DNA from: JACDAN01 sp963842235
Lineage (GTDB): Bacteria; Actinomycetota; Thermoleophilia; Gaiellales; Gaiellaceae
Assembly (NCBI GenBank): GCA_963842235.1
Contig: CAWJFT010000001.1
Span: forward strand, 310,001-374,000
Direction of reading: 5' to 3'
Length of the DNA: 64,000 bases
This document shows, one piece after another, positions 7,751 through 15,893 of the stretch (within the stretch, counting starts at the first letter, position 1; every line of letters begins with the position of its first letter). A model generated the notes under the pieces. The model made no database searches. It was given only the letters and a program-made list of their open reading frames with translations, and was not told the origin of the DNA. The position numbers and the translations under genes were made by a program.

Positions 7751-9325
7751 ATGGCGGAGGTCCTGCCCTTCGAGCGCTCGGAGGCCCAGCCGGAGGATCG
7801 CCCCGTGCTGGTCGTCGACCTCGGCGGGCAGTACTCGCAGCTGATCGCCCGCCGCGTGCGCGAGTGCCGGGTCTACTCGGAGCTCGTGTCGCACACGACT
7901 CCGGCCCAGGCGCTGCGCGCTCGGAATCCGCGGGCGATCGTCTTGAGCGGCGGGCCGGCATCGGTGTACGCAGAAGACGCTCCGGAGGTGGATCCGGGCC
8001 TCTGGGAGCTCGAGGTTCCGACGCTCGGCATCTGCTACGGCATGCAACTGATGGCGCGGGATCTCGGCGGCGGTGTCGAACGCACCGGCGCCTCAGAGTT
8101 CGGGCGCACCGAGCTTCACGCCGACGGCGGCGCGCTCTTCGAGCACACGCCGGCGGACCAGGACGTCTGGATGAGCCACCGCGACTCGGTCACCGCGCCC
8201 CCGGAGGGCGCACGTGTCACGGCGTCGTCGCCGTCGACGCCGATTGCCGCCTTCGAAGCTCCCGAGCGCGGTCTCTACGGCGTCCAGTTCCACCCAGAGG
8301 TCGTGCACACGCCCCACGGGAACGAAGTACTCAAGAACTTCCTCTACGGGGTCGCCGGCGCGCCTCCGGCCTGGACAGCGGCGGCCGTGATCGAAGAGCA
8401 GGTCGAGCGGATCCGGGCGCAGGTCGGTTCGGAACGTGTCCTTTGTGCCCTCTCCGGCGGGGTCGACTCCGCGGTCGCTGCGCTCCTCGTCCACAAGGCG
8501 GTCGGCGACCAGCTCACCTGCGTCTTCGTCGACCACGGCCTGCTGCGGAAGGACGAGGCAACGCAGGTGGTGGAGACCTTCCAAGGCCACTTCCAGGTTC
8601 CGCTCGTCCACGTTGACGCGAAGGAGCGCTTCCTGGCACGGCTCGCCGGCGTCGACGATCCCGAGGAGAAGCGGAAGCGCGTCGGCGAGGAGTTCATCCG
8701 CGTCTTCGAGCAGGAATCACAACGGCTGGGTCGGATCCGCTACCTCGTCCAGGGAACGCTCTACTCGGACGTGATCGAGTCCGGAGGGACGGAGGGCGTA
8801 GCGGCGACGATCAAGTCGCACCACAACGTCGCGGGCCTTCCCGAGGACGTCGACTTCGAGCTCGTCGAGCCTCTTCGGATGCTCTTCAAGGACGAGGTCA
8901 GGCGTGTTGGCGAAGAGCTCGGCTTGCCTGAGCGCATGGTCTGGCGCCAGCCGTTCCCCGGGCCCGGCCTCGGGATCAGGATCATCGGCGAGGTCACGCG
9001 CGAGCGGCTCGAGATCCTCCGCGAGGCGGATTCGATCCTGCAGGAGGAAATCCGGCGCGCCGGCTTCTATCGCGAGCTCTGGCAGTCGTTCGCCGTTCTG
9101 CCGGCGATCCGCTCGGTCGGCGTCCAGGGCGACGAGCGGACCTACGCGTACCCGATCGTCATCCGCGCCGTGACCTCGGAGGACGCGATGACGGCGGACT
9201 GGGCGCGACTGCCTTACGACCTGCTGGAGACGATCTCGGGCCGGATCATCAACGAGATCCCGGCCGTGAACCGCGTCGCGCTCGACATCAGCTCGAAGCC
9301 GCCGTCGACGATCGAGTGGGAGTGA
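7751..9325 (+). CDS. guaA: GMP synthase (glutamine-hydrolysing)
   Basis: Aminates XMP to GMP using glutamine. The 524-residue protein has an N-terminal class I glutamine amidotransferase domain (nucleophile C95 in GICYGMQL, later GVQFHPEV) and an ATP-pyrophosphatase domain with LSGGVDSAVAALL (about residue 235). The C-terminal dimerisation domain ends IEWE, as in typical GuaA. It begins on the base following the guaB3 stop. Its last 38 bp overlap the convergent phospholipase D gene. Confidence 0.95.
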   Translation: MAEVLPFERSEAQPEDRPVLVVDLGGQYSQLIARRVRECRVYSELVSHTTPAQALRARNPRAIVLSGGPASVYAEDAPEVDPGLWELEVPTLGICYGMQLMARDLGGGVERTGASEFGRTELHADGGALFEHTPADQDVWMSHRDSVTAPPEGARVTASSPSTPIAAFEAPERGLYGVQFHPEVVHTPHGNEVLKNFLYGVAGAPPAWTAAAVIEEQVERIRAQVGSERVLCALSGGVDSAVAALLVHKAVGDQLTCVFVDHGLLRKDEATQVVETFQGHFQVPLVHVDAKERFLARLAGVDDPEEKRKRVGEEFIRVFEQESQRLGRIRYLVQGTLYSDVIESGGTEGVAATIKSHHNVAGLPEDVDFELVEPLRMLFKDEVRRVGEELGLPERMVWRQPFPGPGLGIRIIGEVTRERLEILREADSILQEEIRRAGFYRELWQSFAVLPAIRSVGVQGDERTYAYPIVIRAVTSEDAMTADWARLPYDLLETISGRIINEIPAVNRVALDISSKPPSTIEWE

Positions 9326-10352
9326 AGCGCGGATAGAGCGCCCGGACCTGGTCGACGAAGCCCGCGAGCCGCTCGGCCAGGTCGGGATCGGTCACCTCGA
9401 GGACGTTCTCCGCGTTCAGCTCGCCTGAGCGCGAGAGGTTGAAGCTGCCAACGAAGACGGTGTCGTCGGCGACGGTCAGCTTCGCGTGCATGAAGTCGTG
9501 GACGCTGCCCGTCGCCTCCCACGGAGTCGACGGCTTGGCCGAGAACGGCGCCTTGAGGACACGCTGGAGGAGCGGCAGCTTCCAGGCGATGTTGCCGTTC
9601 TGGCCCCACTGGTAGATGACGCCCTCGATCTGCGGCCGGTCGACGCAGCCCGCGACGTCGACACGGCGCTCCGAGATGACCTCCGCCAGGGCCGCAAGGA
9701 CCGGAGCAGCCGTGATGACCGGCGACGCGATGCGGACACGGCGGCGAGCTTTCGCAATCGCTTTCCCGATCCGGTGCGAGAGACCTTCGCCGTGGCCCGG
9801 CGTGAACCATGTGCGCACCTCGTGGTCGCCGACGGGCACCGGCGTCGTGTCGACGAACCCGCTCCGCTCCACGGCGCCGGTCTCCCAGAGCTGGTCGAAG
9901 TCCTTCGTGAAGCGGGCGGCCAGCTCCGGCGACTCCGCCAGGGCGAGGACGTTCTCCTGGAGGGACCAGGACTCGTCGGTCCAGTTCATCGATCCGGTCC
10001 AGACCGACGAGCCGTCCCGCACGACGAACTTGTGGTGCATCAGGTCCGGGACGCCGGCGATCGGGCGCACCGGAACGCCCAGCGAGTCGATCAGGACGCC
10101 GTCGGGCTCGGGCGGCGGAGGAACCGGGATCGGGTTTCGGTGGTCGAGGTTGTAGATGAAGCGGACGGCGACGCCGCGCCCGGCCGCGGCGCGGATCGCC
10201 TCGGCGACGACAGCCGCGGGCTCGGGGCTCAGGTGGAAGTCGTAGTGCGCGAAGTCGAGCGAGCGCTGAGCAGGCCCGACGAAGCCCGCGACCTCGTTGG
10301 CCACGTCCATCGCGCTCTGGCCGCCGTCGGTGAACGTCCGGAGCTCCAGCAC
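9288..10352 (-). CDS. Phospholipase D-like protein with two HKD motifs
   Basis: About 354 residues with two PLD catalytic motifs: HHKFVVRDGSSVWTGSMNW in the first half and HAKLTVADDTVFVGSFNLS in the second. The presence of both halves predicts a complete phosphodiesterase active site. Substrate could be phospholipid or nucleic acid; no signal peptide is obvious, and the form resembles bacterial cardiolipin synthase-like or Nuc-like proteins. GTG 10352 is chosen as the start just upstream of LELRTFTDGGQS. It follows the HAD gene by about 20 bp on the same strand. Confidence 0.8.
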   Translation of the reverse strand: MLELRTFTDGGQSAMDVANEVAGFVGPAQRSLDFAHYDFHLSPEPAAVVAEAIRAAAGRGVAVRFIYNLDHRNPIPVPPPPEPDGVLIDSLGVPVRPIAGVPDLMHHKFVVRDGSSVWTGSMNWTDESWSLQENVLALAESPELAARFTKDFDQLWETGAVERSGFVDTTPVPVGDHEVRTWFTPGHGEGLSHRIGKAIAKARRRVRIASPVITAAPVLAALAEVISERRVDVAGCVDRPQIEGVIYQWGQNGNIAWKLPLLQRVLKAPFSAKPSTPWEATGSVHDFMHAKLTVADDTVFVGSFNLSRSGELNAENVLEVTDPDLAERLAGFVDQVRALYPRFTPTRSSTAASS

Positions 10353-10372
10353 GGTGGCATCTTGGTCGATCG

Positions 10373-11066
10373 CTAGCGGGTTGGCGCAGTGTCCACGCCC
10401 GGAAGCTCTTCCTCGAGCGTTCCGAGGACGTAGTCGGCTCCCGCGCGGCGGAGGTCGTCCTCGCTGTGGCGCCCCGTCGCCACGCCCACGGCGAGGGCGC
10501 CGGCCGCATGTGCCGCGTCGATGTCGAACGGCGTATCGCCAACGACGAGCACCCGCTTCGGATCGACAGGCCGTTTCAGGATCATCGCCCGCACGCTCGA
10601 TCGCGCGGCGGGTGAGGACCGTGCGGTCGGGCGAATCCGAGCCGTAGCCGCCGAAGGAGAAGAACGGGTTGAGCCCGCCGCGTTCGAGCTTCGTGTGCCC
10701 AGCGGCCTCGGTCCCGCCCGTCGTGAGACCAAGCAGGAACCCTGCGTCGGAGAGCCGCTTCAGCGTCGCCTCGACGCCGGGCAGGACCTGGTACCCCTTC
10801 GACTCGGCAACTGCCGCGGGAAGAGCCGCTTGCCGCCGCGCCATCAACGTGGCCATCTCCTCCGTTGTCGGCTCGCGGCCGATCACGTTGACGAAGGTCA
10901 GGCGTCCGACCTCCGGATCGGTCATCCCGGCGTCGGTGAACTCTCCAATGTCCGCCGGGATGCCGTAGAGCTCGTTGAAGGCTCGACGCCAGCTCTCGGC
11001 GCCCGCGCCGCCGCTCGAGATGAGCGTGCCGTCAATGTCGAAGAGAATCGCGAGGGGCTTGTCCAC
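10373..11066 (-). pseudogene. HAD-superfamily hydrolase, frameshifted
   Basis: A haloacid dehalogenase-type phosphatase split over two frames. The first frame, from GTG 11066, has motif I (LFDIDGTLISSGGAG), a cap domain and motif II (LTTGG). The last third, VLVVGDTPFDIDAAHAAG (motif III/IV) to the stop at 10373, lies one base out of frame. The shift point is near the CCC (GGG in mRNA) at 10588-10590; removing one base gives a continuous 230-residue protein. Either a sequencing or assembly insertion or a recent inactivation. The specific substrate is not determinable. Confidence 0.75.
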
Positions 11067-11099
11067 CTGCCAGCGAGAGTACCTGCGCAGAATCAGGGC

Positions 11100-11636
11100 A
11101 TGGAAAGGAGCTTGGTCGAGAGGCTCGCGGCGCTTCGAATCGGCGACACCTTCAACCAGTACGCCGACTCTGGGCTCCGCCGCGAGCGGCTCTCGACCTA
11201 TCTCGACGGGCGGAGGGACGCGCGTTATCTCCTCGTCGGCGAAGCGGCGGGCTATCGCGGGGCGCGGGTCAGCGGCCTGCCGTTCACGTCCGAGCGCCAG
11301 GTTTCCGGCGTAGGGCCGGCCGAGGCGACGGCGACGATCGTCCACCGTGTGCTCGGCGAACTGGGGCTCGAGGAGGACGTGCTGCTCTGGAACGTCGTCC
11401 CGACGCATCCACACCGGCCTGGGGAGCCAAGCTCGAACCGGCGCCCAACTCAGGCCGAAGTACGTGTTGCGATGCAGTTTCTCGAGCAGCTCGCTCGCGG
11501 CCGGACCGCGATCGCCATCGGCCGGCTGGCGCACGCGGTGCTCGGAGGGGACTACGTGCGGCACCCTGCGCACGGCGGTTCCGGCCGGTTTCGAGCCGGA
11601 CTCTTGCTATCCATCCATCGATGCGAAACGGACTGA
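11100..11636 (+). CDS. Uracil-DNA glycosylase superfamily protein
   Basis: A 178-residue protein whose motifs match the uracil-DNA glycosylase fold: GEAAGYRGARVSGLPFTSE (motif A, substrate loop), LLWNVVPTHPHRPGEPSSNR and the C-terminal HPAHGG (the H-P-S/A minor-groove loop). It presumably excises uracil or another damaged base during base-excision repair. The exact UDG subfamily is unclear. It is divergent from the HAD gene (33 bp between starts) and overlaps the next gene by 16 nt. Confidence 0.72.
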   Translation: MERSLVERLAALRIGDTFNQYADSGLRRERLSTYLDGRRDARYLLVGEAAGYRGARVSGLPFTSERQVSGVGPAEATATIVHRVLGELGLEEDVLLWNVVPTHPHRPGEPSSNRRPTQAEVRVAMQFLEQLARGRTAIAIGRLAHAVLGGDYVRHPAHGGSGRFRAGLLLSIHRCETD

Positions 11637-12046
11637 TCGTGGCGGCGGCGATCGTCGTCGCCGCTGGACTCTTCTTCGTGCTGCGCCCTGACAACGGCGA
11701 CGACAACGCATCCGGCACCACGACCACGACCGCGACAACGTCAACAACCACGACTGCCACGGAACCAACGGAGCCGCCGCCGGCGGCCACTGTACGGATC
11801 GTCGTTCGGGGCGGAGAGCCGGTCGGCGGCGTCCGTAATGTCACCGTCTCGAAGGGTCGCCAGGTCGTCCTGATCGTGAGCTCGGACGTGGCCGACGAAG
11901 TCCACCTCCACGGCTACAACCTCAAGCGGGACGTGGCGCCGGGGTCACCGGCCCGGCTCCCGTTCCGCGCCACCATCAATGGAACCGTCGAGGTCGAGCT
12001 CGAGCAGCGCGGCCTCCCGCTCGCGCGGATCACCACACAGCCATGA
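11621..12046 (+). CDS. Membrane-anchored cupredoxin-like protein
   Basis: A 141-residue protein: an N-terminal hydrophobic anchor (LIVAAAIVVAAGLFFVL), a Thr-rich spacer (about residues 33-50, almost all T/A/E/S), then a beta-sandwich domain with VTVSKGRQVVLIVSSDVADEVHLHGYNLKRDV. The VHLHGY and the following Gly-rich strands resemble the EfeO/cupredoxin-like domain. Whether it binds copper is uncertain: a His is present but no clear C-x-H-x-M ligand set. It overlaps the next membrane protein (ATGA), forming a three-gene unit. Confidence 0.65.
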   Translation: MRNGLIVAAAIVVAAGLFFVLRPDNGDDNASGTTTTTATTSTTTTATEPTEPPPAATVRIVVRGGEPVGGVRNVTVSKGRQVVLIVSSDVADEVHLHGYNLKRDVAPGSPARLPFRATINGTVEVELEQRGLPLARITTQP

Positions 12047-13422
12047 GCCTGACGATTCCGCTCGCCCACGGGATCGGGGGGATCCGCGACCCGGTCCTCC
12101 CGGACTGGCTCATGTACTACGCGGCGGCGCTCACGCTCATCCTCAGCTTCGTCGCGCTCGGCGTGCTCTGGCGGAAGCCGATCCTCGAGGGCCGGGACCG
12201 CGGCCGGCCGCTCTCTGAGCGCTGGCAGCGGCTGATTCTCTGGACGGGCTGGCGCATCATCCTCGGAGCTCTTTCCGTCGGCTTGCTCGTGCTCGTCTGG
12301 CTTGCAGCGTTGGTCGGCAAGCCCGATGCCGGCGACAACCTCGCCCCGACCTTCGTGTGGGTCATCTTCTGGCTCGGCCTTGTCCCGTTCGTCGTCGTCT
12401 TCGGGAACCTCTGGTCGGTGCTCAGCCCCTGGCGGGCCGCGGCCGACGCCCTCGCCTGGGTCTGGACTAAGAGCGGCCGGACCTGGGAGCCGGCGGCGGA
12501 GTATCCGCGGCGGCTGGGACGGTGGCCGGCGGCCGGCCTGCTCCTTGCCTTCGCCGCGCTCGAGCTTGCCTATCCCCGAGCGGCCGAGCCCCGAACGCTA
12601 GCGCTCGCGATCGTCGTCTACAGCTGGATCACTTGGGCCGGGATGCTGCTCTACGGGCGCAAGACGTGGGTCGAGAACGCCGAGGCCTTCCACGTCTACT
12701 TCGGGATGTTCTCGTTGATCGCGCCGTTCGCCGTACGGGAGGAGAACGGTCGGCGCGTGGTCGTCGTGCGGCCACCGCTGGCGGGGTTGACCGCCCGCCA
12801 GGACACACCGGGAACGATCGCCTTCGTCGCCGTCATGCTCGGTTCGGTCGCCTTCGACGGGTTCAGCCGCACGACGTGGTGGCAGGACCGGCTCTACAAC
12901 CTCGAGGCGAGATACATCGTCAACTCGCCGCGTACCGCCGACCTCGTAGCGACCGGCTTCAACGGCATCGGCCTGATCGTTGCCGTCATCTTCGTGGCGC
13001 TCCTCTTCCGCCTGGCAGTGCGAGCGGCGCAGGCGGTTGCCGCGACGAGGGAGGATCTGACGAGCGTCTTTGTCGCGAGCCTCGTCCCGATCGCCCTCGC
13101 CTACTCGGTCGCGCACTACTTCACGTTGCTCGTCAACCAGGGACAGTTCGCGATCCCGCTCTTCTCTGACCCTTTCGGCGAGGGCTGGGATCTCTTCGGG
13201 ACGTCCCACTTCACGCCGTCGCTCTTCAACTCGCCGAACGGAATCTGGTACGTGCAGGTCGCCGTCCTCGTCGTCGGCCATGTCCTCGGCCTCACGCTCG
13301 CCCATGACCGCGCCGTGGCGCTGTGGGGATCCGCCCGAACAGCGATTCGGACGCAATACGCGATGCTTGCCCTGATGGTGCTCTACACGTGCACCGGGTT
13401 GTGGCTGCTCTCGGCGAAGTGA
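12043..13422 (+). CDS. Polytopic membrane protein of the 'fenitrothion hydrolase' type
   Basis: A 459-residue integral membrane protein with roughly ten to twelve hydrophobic segments (for example TFVWVIFWLGLVPFVVVFG, AVIFVALLFRLAVRA, MLALMVLYTCTGLWLL). It starts MSLTIPLAHGIGGIRDPVLP and contains His-rich positions (SVAHYFTLLVNQG, VVGHVLGLTLAHDRA). Databases often label this actinobacterial family 'fenitrothion hydrolase', but the biochemical role is unproven. The tight overlap with a cupredoxin-like protein upstream and a micro-protein downstream suggests a metal- or redox-linked membrane complex (inference). Confidence 0.7.
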   Translation: MSLTIPLAHGIGGIRDPVLPDWLMYYAAALTLILSFVALGVLWRKPILEGRDRGRPLSERWQRLILWTGWRIILGALSVGLLVLVWLAALVGKPDAGDNLAPTFVWVIFWLGLVPFVVVFGNLWSVLSPWRAAADALAWVWTKSGRTWEPAAEYPRRLGRWPAAGLLLAFAALELAYPRAAEPRTLALAIVVYSWITWAGMLLYGRKTWVENAEAFHVYFGMFSLIAPFAVREENGRRVVVVRPPLAGLTARQDTPGTIAFVAVMLGSVAFDGFSRTTWWQDRLYNLEARYIVNSPRTADLVATGFNGIGLIVAVIFVALLFRLAVRAAQAVAATREDLTSVFVASLVPIALAYSVAHYFTLLVNQGQFAIPLFSDPFGEGWDLFGTSHFTPSLFNSPNGIWYVQVAVLVVGHVLGLTLAHDRAVALWGSARTAIRTQYAMLALMVLYTCTGLWLLSAK

Positions 13423-13532
13423 TCCTCGCCCACGGCGGGGTGGCCGGTGCGATCGTCGAGCTGCTCTTCGCCGTTCTGATCGTCGCAATCGCGCTTGCAG
13501 CCTGGGTCGGCGGGCGGCGAGACAAGGAATGA
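13419..13532 (+). CDS. 37-residue single-pass membrane micro-protein
   Basis: A GTG at 13419 overlaps the upstream TGA (GTGA). The product starts with AHGGVAGAIVEL, then a hydrophobic core (LLFAVLIVAIALAAWV) and a basic end GGRRDKE. It is translationally coupled to the large membrane protein and probably a small subunit or partner. No homologue was recognised. Confidence 0.55.
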   Translation: MILAHGGVAGAIVELLFAVLIVAIALAAWVGGRRDKE

Positions 13533-13537
13533 GCCGC

Positions 13538-13543
13538 TACAAT
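13538..13543 (+). promoter_or_regulatory. -10-like box TACAAT upstream of rplM
   Basis: TACAAT, 42 bp before the rplM ATG. A good -35 was not seen. Transcription would begin near 13550, just before the leader hairpin. Confidence 0.35.
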
Positions 13544-13551
13544 CTCCGGCC

Positions 13552-13570
13552 GGCGGGCCCAGGGTCCGCC
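13552..13570 (+). promoter_or_regulatory. Leader hairpin in front of rplM
   Basis: GGCGGGCC / GGTCCGCC forms an 8-bp stem (one G-U pair) with a CAG loop, 14 nt before the first rplM ATG. Ribosomal protein L13 leaders are known to be autoregulated in other bacteria, so this could bind L13; that is inference. Confidence 0.3.
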
Positions 13571-13584
13571 GCCTTACTGTTGTG

Positions 13585-14025
13585 ATGATGAAGACCTGGA
13601 ACGCAAAGCCGGGCGAGGTCGAGCGCCGCTGGTACCTCGTCGATGCCGACGGCAAGACCCTCGGCCGTCTCGCCACGCGCATCGCCGACACGCTCCGTGG
13701 CAAGGACAAGCCGGAGTACACGCCGCACGTCGACACGGGCGACTTCGTCGTCGTCGTGAACGCGGAGAAGATCGCGGTCACCGGCAAGAAGCTCGACGAC
13801 AAGATCTACTACCGACACTCCGGCTACCCGGGCGGGATCCGCAGCCGCACGCTCCGCGAGGAGCTCGAGCGAAGGCCGACCGAGGTGATCCGGAAGGCGG
13901 TCAAGGGGATGCTCCCACGGAGCCGTCTGGCCCGTGCGCAGCTGACGAAGCTCAAGGTCTACGCCGGCCCCGAGCATCCGCATGACGCGCAGAACCCGCA
14001 GTCACTCGAGCTGGAGGAACGCTGA
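13585..14025 (+). CDS. rplM: 50S ribosomal protein L13
   Basis: A 146-residue large-subunit protein. Family features are KTWNAKPGEVERRWYLVDADGK split across the N-terminus, LGRLATRIADTLRGKDKP, GDFVVVVNAEKI, YRHSGYPGG, and KGMLPRSRLARAQLTKLKVY. The two consecutive ATG codons (13585, 13588) leave the start ambiguous by one residue. It overlaps rpsI by one base (TGATG), the universal L13-S9 pair. Confidence 0.96.
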   Translation: MMKTWNAKPGEVERRWYLVDADGKTLGRLATRIADTLRGKDKPEYTPHVDTGDFVVVVNAEKIAVTGKKLDDKIYYRHSGYPGGIRSRTLREELERRPTEVIRKAVKGMLPRSRLARAQLTKLKVYAGPEHPHDAQNPQSLELEER

Positions 14026-14420
14026 TGGCGACCGCGGCTCAGTACCAGGGCACCGGCAAGCGCAAGACGTCGATCGCCCGCGTGATCCTTCGCCCCGGCG
14101 ACGGCGGCACGTGGATCAACGGGCGCACGATCGAGAACTACTTCCCGCGCGCCTCGCACCGGACGATGGTGCTCGCGCCGCTGAAGGTCGCGGGCGCCGA
14201 GGGCAGCTACGACCTGCGCGTGCGGGTCGAAGGCGGCGGTCCCAGCGGACAGGCCGGCGCGATCCGGCACGGGATCGCACGCGCGCTCGTCGAGGCCGAT
14301 CCGGAGCTGCGGAAGGTGCTCAAGCGCGAGGGCTTCCTGACTCGGGACGCCCGCAAGGTCGAGCGCAAGAAGGCCGGCCTCCACAAGGCTCGCAAAGCCC
14401 CACAGTTCTCCAAGCGCTAA
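14025..14420 (+). CDS. rpsI: 30S ribosomal protein S9
   Basis: A 131-residue small-subunit protein. Shows GTGKRKTSIARVIL, GGGPSGQAGAIRHGIARAL and the C-terminal basic tail ending QFSKR, whose final residues contact P-site tRNA. It is translationally coupled to rplM. Confidence 0.97.
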   Translation: MATAAQYQGTGKRKTSIARVILRPGDGGTWINGRTIENYFPRASHRTMVLAPLKVAGAEGSYDLRVRVEGGGPSGQAGAIRHGIARALVEADPELRKVLKREGFLTRDARKVERKKAGLHKARKAPQFSKR

Positions 14421-14438
14421 GGCGCCGCTTGCGGCGCC
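14421..14438 (+). terminator. GC-rich hairpin after rpsI
   Basis: GGCGCCG / CGGCGCC with a CTTG loop begins on the base after the rpsI stop codon. No U-tract. It may end or attenuate the rplM-rpsI transcript ahead of glmM. Confidence 0.45.
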
Positions 14439-14528
14439 GCTTCCAGGATGGCGGGCCCTGCCCGGCATCCGCCTGAAACGACCGGTCGATGCGATCGACC
14501 ATGGGTGTTCCGACTTAGGCTTCCGGCC

Positions 14529-15800
14529 GTGGCGCGGCGTTACTTCGGCACGGACGGTGTCCGGGGCATCGTCGGCGAGTTCCTGACTCCGGAGCTCGTC
14601 GAGCGGCTCGGCCGAGCGGCGGCCCTGTGGTCGTCGGGCGGCCGCGTGTTCGTCGGCCGCGATACACGAGGCTCGGGGCCTGCGCTGGAAGCGGCGTTCG
14701 CCGAGGGCGTCGCGTCAGCCGGTGGGAACGCGGTGCTCGGCGGTGTGCTACCGACCCCCGCCGTCGCGTTGCTTTCGCTCGACCTCGGTGCGGTGATCTC
14801 CGCATCGCACAACCCGCCCGAGTACAACGGCGTCAAGTTCTTCGACGCCGAGGGGCAGAAGCTCACCGACGTCTCGGAGGAGGAGATCGAGGCGTTGCTG
14901 GACGAGCCACCGAGCGCGACGAGAGGAACGATCGACGAAGTGGAGATCTCCGCGGACAGCTACTTCGAGCACGTGCTCGAACGCTTCGGGTCGGACTTGA
15001 GCGGGCTGCGTGTCGCCGTCGACTGCGCGAACGGCGCCTACTCCGACATCGCGCCGAAGGCATTCGAACGGCTCGGCGCCGAGGTCTTCCCATTGGCGAC
15101 GGAGCCGGACGGCTCGAACATCAACGTGGGCTGCGGGGCCACCGATCTGTCGCTGCTCTCGCGCGTCGTGCGGGAGGAGGGTGTCGACCTGGGCGTTGCG
15201 TTCGACGGTGACGGAGACCGCATGCTCGCCGTCGATGCAGAGGGCAACTCAGTCGACGGAGATCAGATCGTCGCCATCCTCGCCCTCCACCTCGGCGTCG
15301 ACCTGGTGGTCGTCACGGTCATGACCAACCTCGGCTTCCACCGGTTGATGGAAGAGCACGGGATCCGCGTGCTCACCACCGACGTCGGCGACCGCTACGT
15401 CCTCGAGACGCTGCGCCGCGAAGGCGGCATTCTCGGAGGCGAGCAGTCCGGCCACATCATCTGCCTCGACGGCCATGTCACCGGAGACGGTCTCGCCGCG
15501 GCGCTGCTCTTGTGCCGGGCGCTGGAAGGGCGCTCGCTTGCCGAGGCGGCGTCCGTGATGCCGCGCTTTGCCCAGGTGCAGGAGAACGTCCCCTTGCCGA
15601 GGAACCACCGCGAGGTGCCGCCGGCGGTCATGCAGCAGGTGAACGAGTTGAACGAGCAGCTCCTCGGCAGGGCGAGAATCCTCGTCAGGCGCTCGGGTAC
15701 TGAGCCTGTTTTGCGGATCCTCGCGGAAGCTTCGGACCGCGATGAAGCGGCCGAGTACTGTGGTAAAATCTCGGCTCTCGTTCGTCGAGAGCTCGGTTGA
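14529..15800 (+). CDS. glmM: Phosphoglucosamine mutase
   Basis: Interconverts glucosamine-6-phosphate and glucosamine-1-phosphate on the way to UDP-GlcNAc. The 423-residue protein opens RYFGTDGVRGIVGE, has the phosphoserine loop ISASHNPPEYNG (S93), the Mg-binding DGDGDR and the C-terminal phosphate-binding RRSGTEP. GTG 14529 lies immediately before the conserved RYFGTDG. glmS, which makes its substrate, follows directly. Confidence 0.94.
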   Translation: MARRYFGTDGVRGIVGEFLTPELVERLGRAAALWSSGGRVFVGRDTRGSGPALEAAFAEGVASAGGNAVLGGVLPTPAVALLSLDLGAVISASHNPPEYNGVKFFDAEGQKLTDVSEEEIEALLDEPPSATRGTIDEVEISADSYFEHVLERFGSDLSGLRVAVDCANGAYSDIAPKAFERLGAEVFPLATEPDGSNINVGCGATDLSLLSRVVREEGVDLGVAFDGDGDRMLAVDAEGNSVDGDQIVAILALHLGVDLVVVTVMTNLGFHRLMEEHGIRVLTTDVGDRYVLETLRREGGILGGEQSGHIICLDGHVTGDGLAAALLLCRALEGRSLAEAASVMPRFAQVQENVPLPRNHREVPPAVMQQVNELNEQLLGRARILVRRSGTEPVLRILAEASDRDEAAEYCGKISALVRRELG

Positions 15801-15893
15801 CCGATCGTTCTTCAAGGGTCGGGCGCGGCCGGGCTTTTGCCGTTTCGGGGGGCATTCGAGTACGCGGCCAAATCGTCGACCAGGGAGCCCACG

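Noticed and set aside
9288..11573. A single 761-codon minus-strand frame that looks like one fusion protein
   Set aside because: It joins the N-terminal part of a HAD phosphatase to a phospholipase D through a stretch of low-complexity Arg-rich sequence that is the out-of-frame HAD C-terminus. Motif placement shows two separate genes and a frameshift.
12598..13488. Long antisense frames in high-GC genes (for example opposite the 12-helix membrane protein)
   Set aside because: They are Arg/Glu/Asp/His-rich shadow translations of membrane-protein codons, typical of GC-rich DNA.
15801..15893. Possible glmS ribozyme in the glmM-glmS gap
   Set aside because: The 93-bp gap is too short and shows no ribozyme core elements; none of the conserved glmS pairing was seen.
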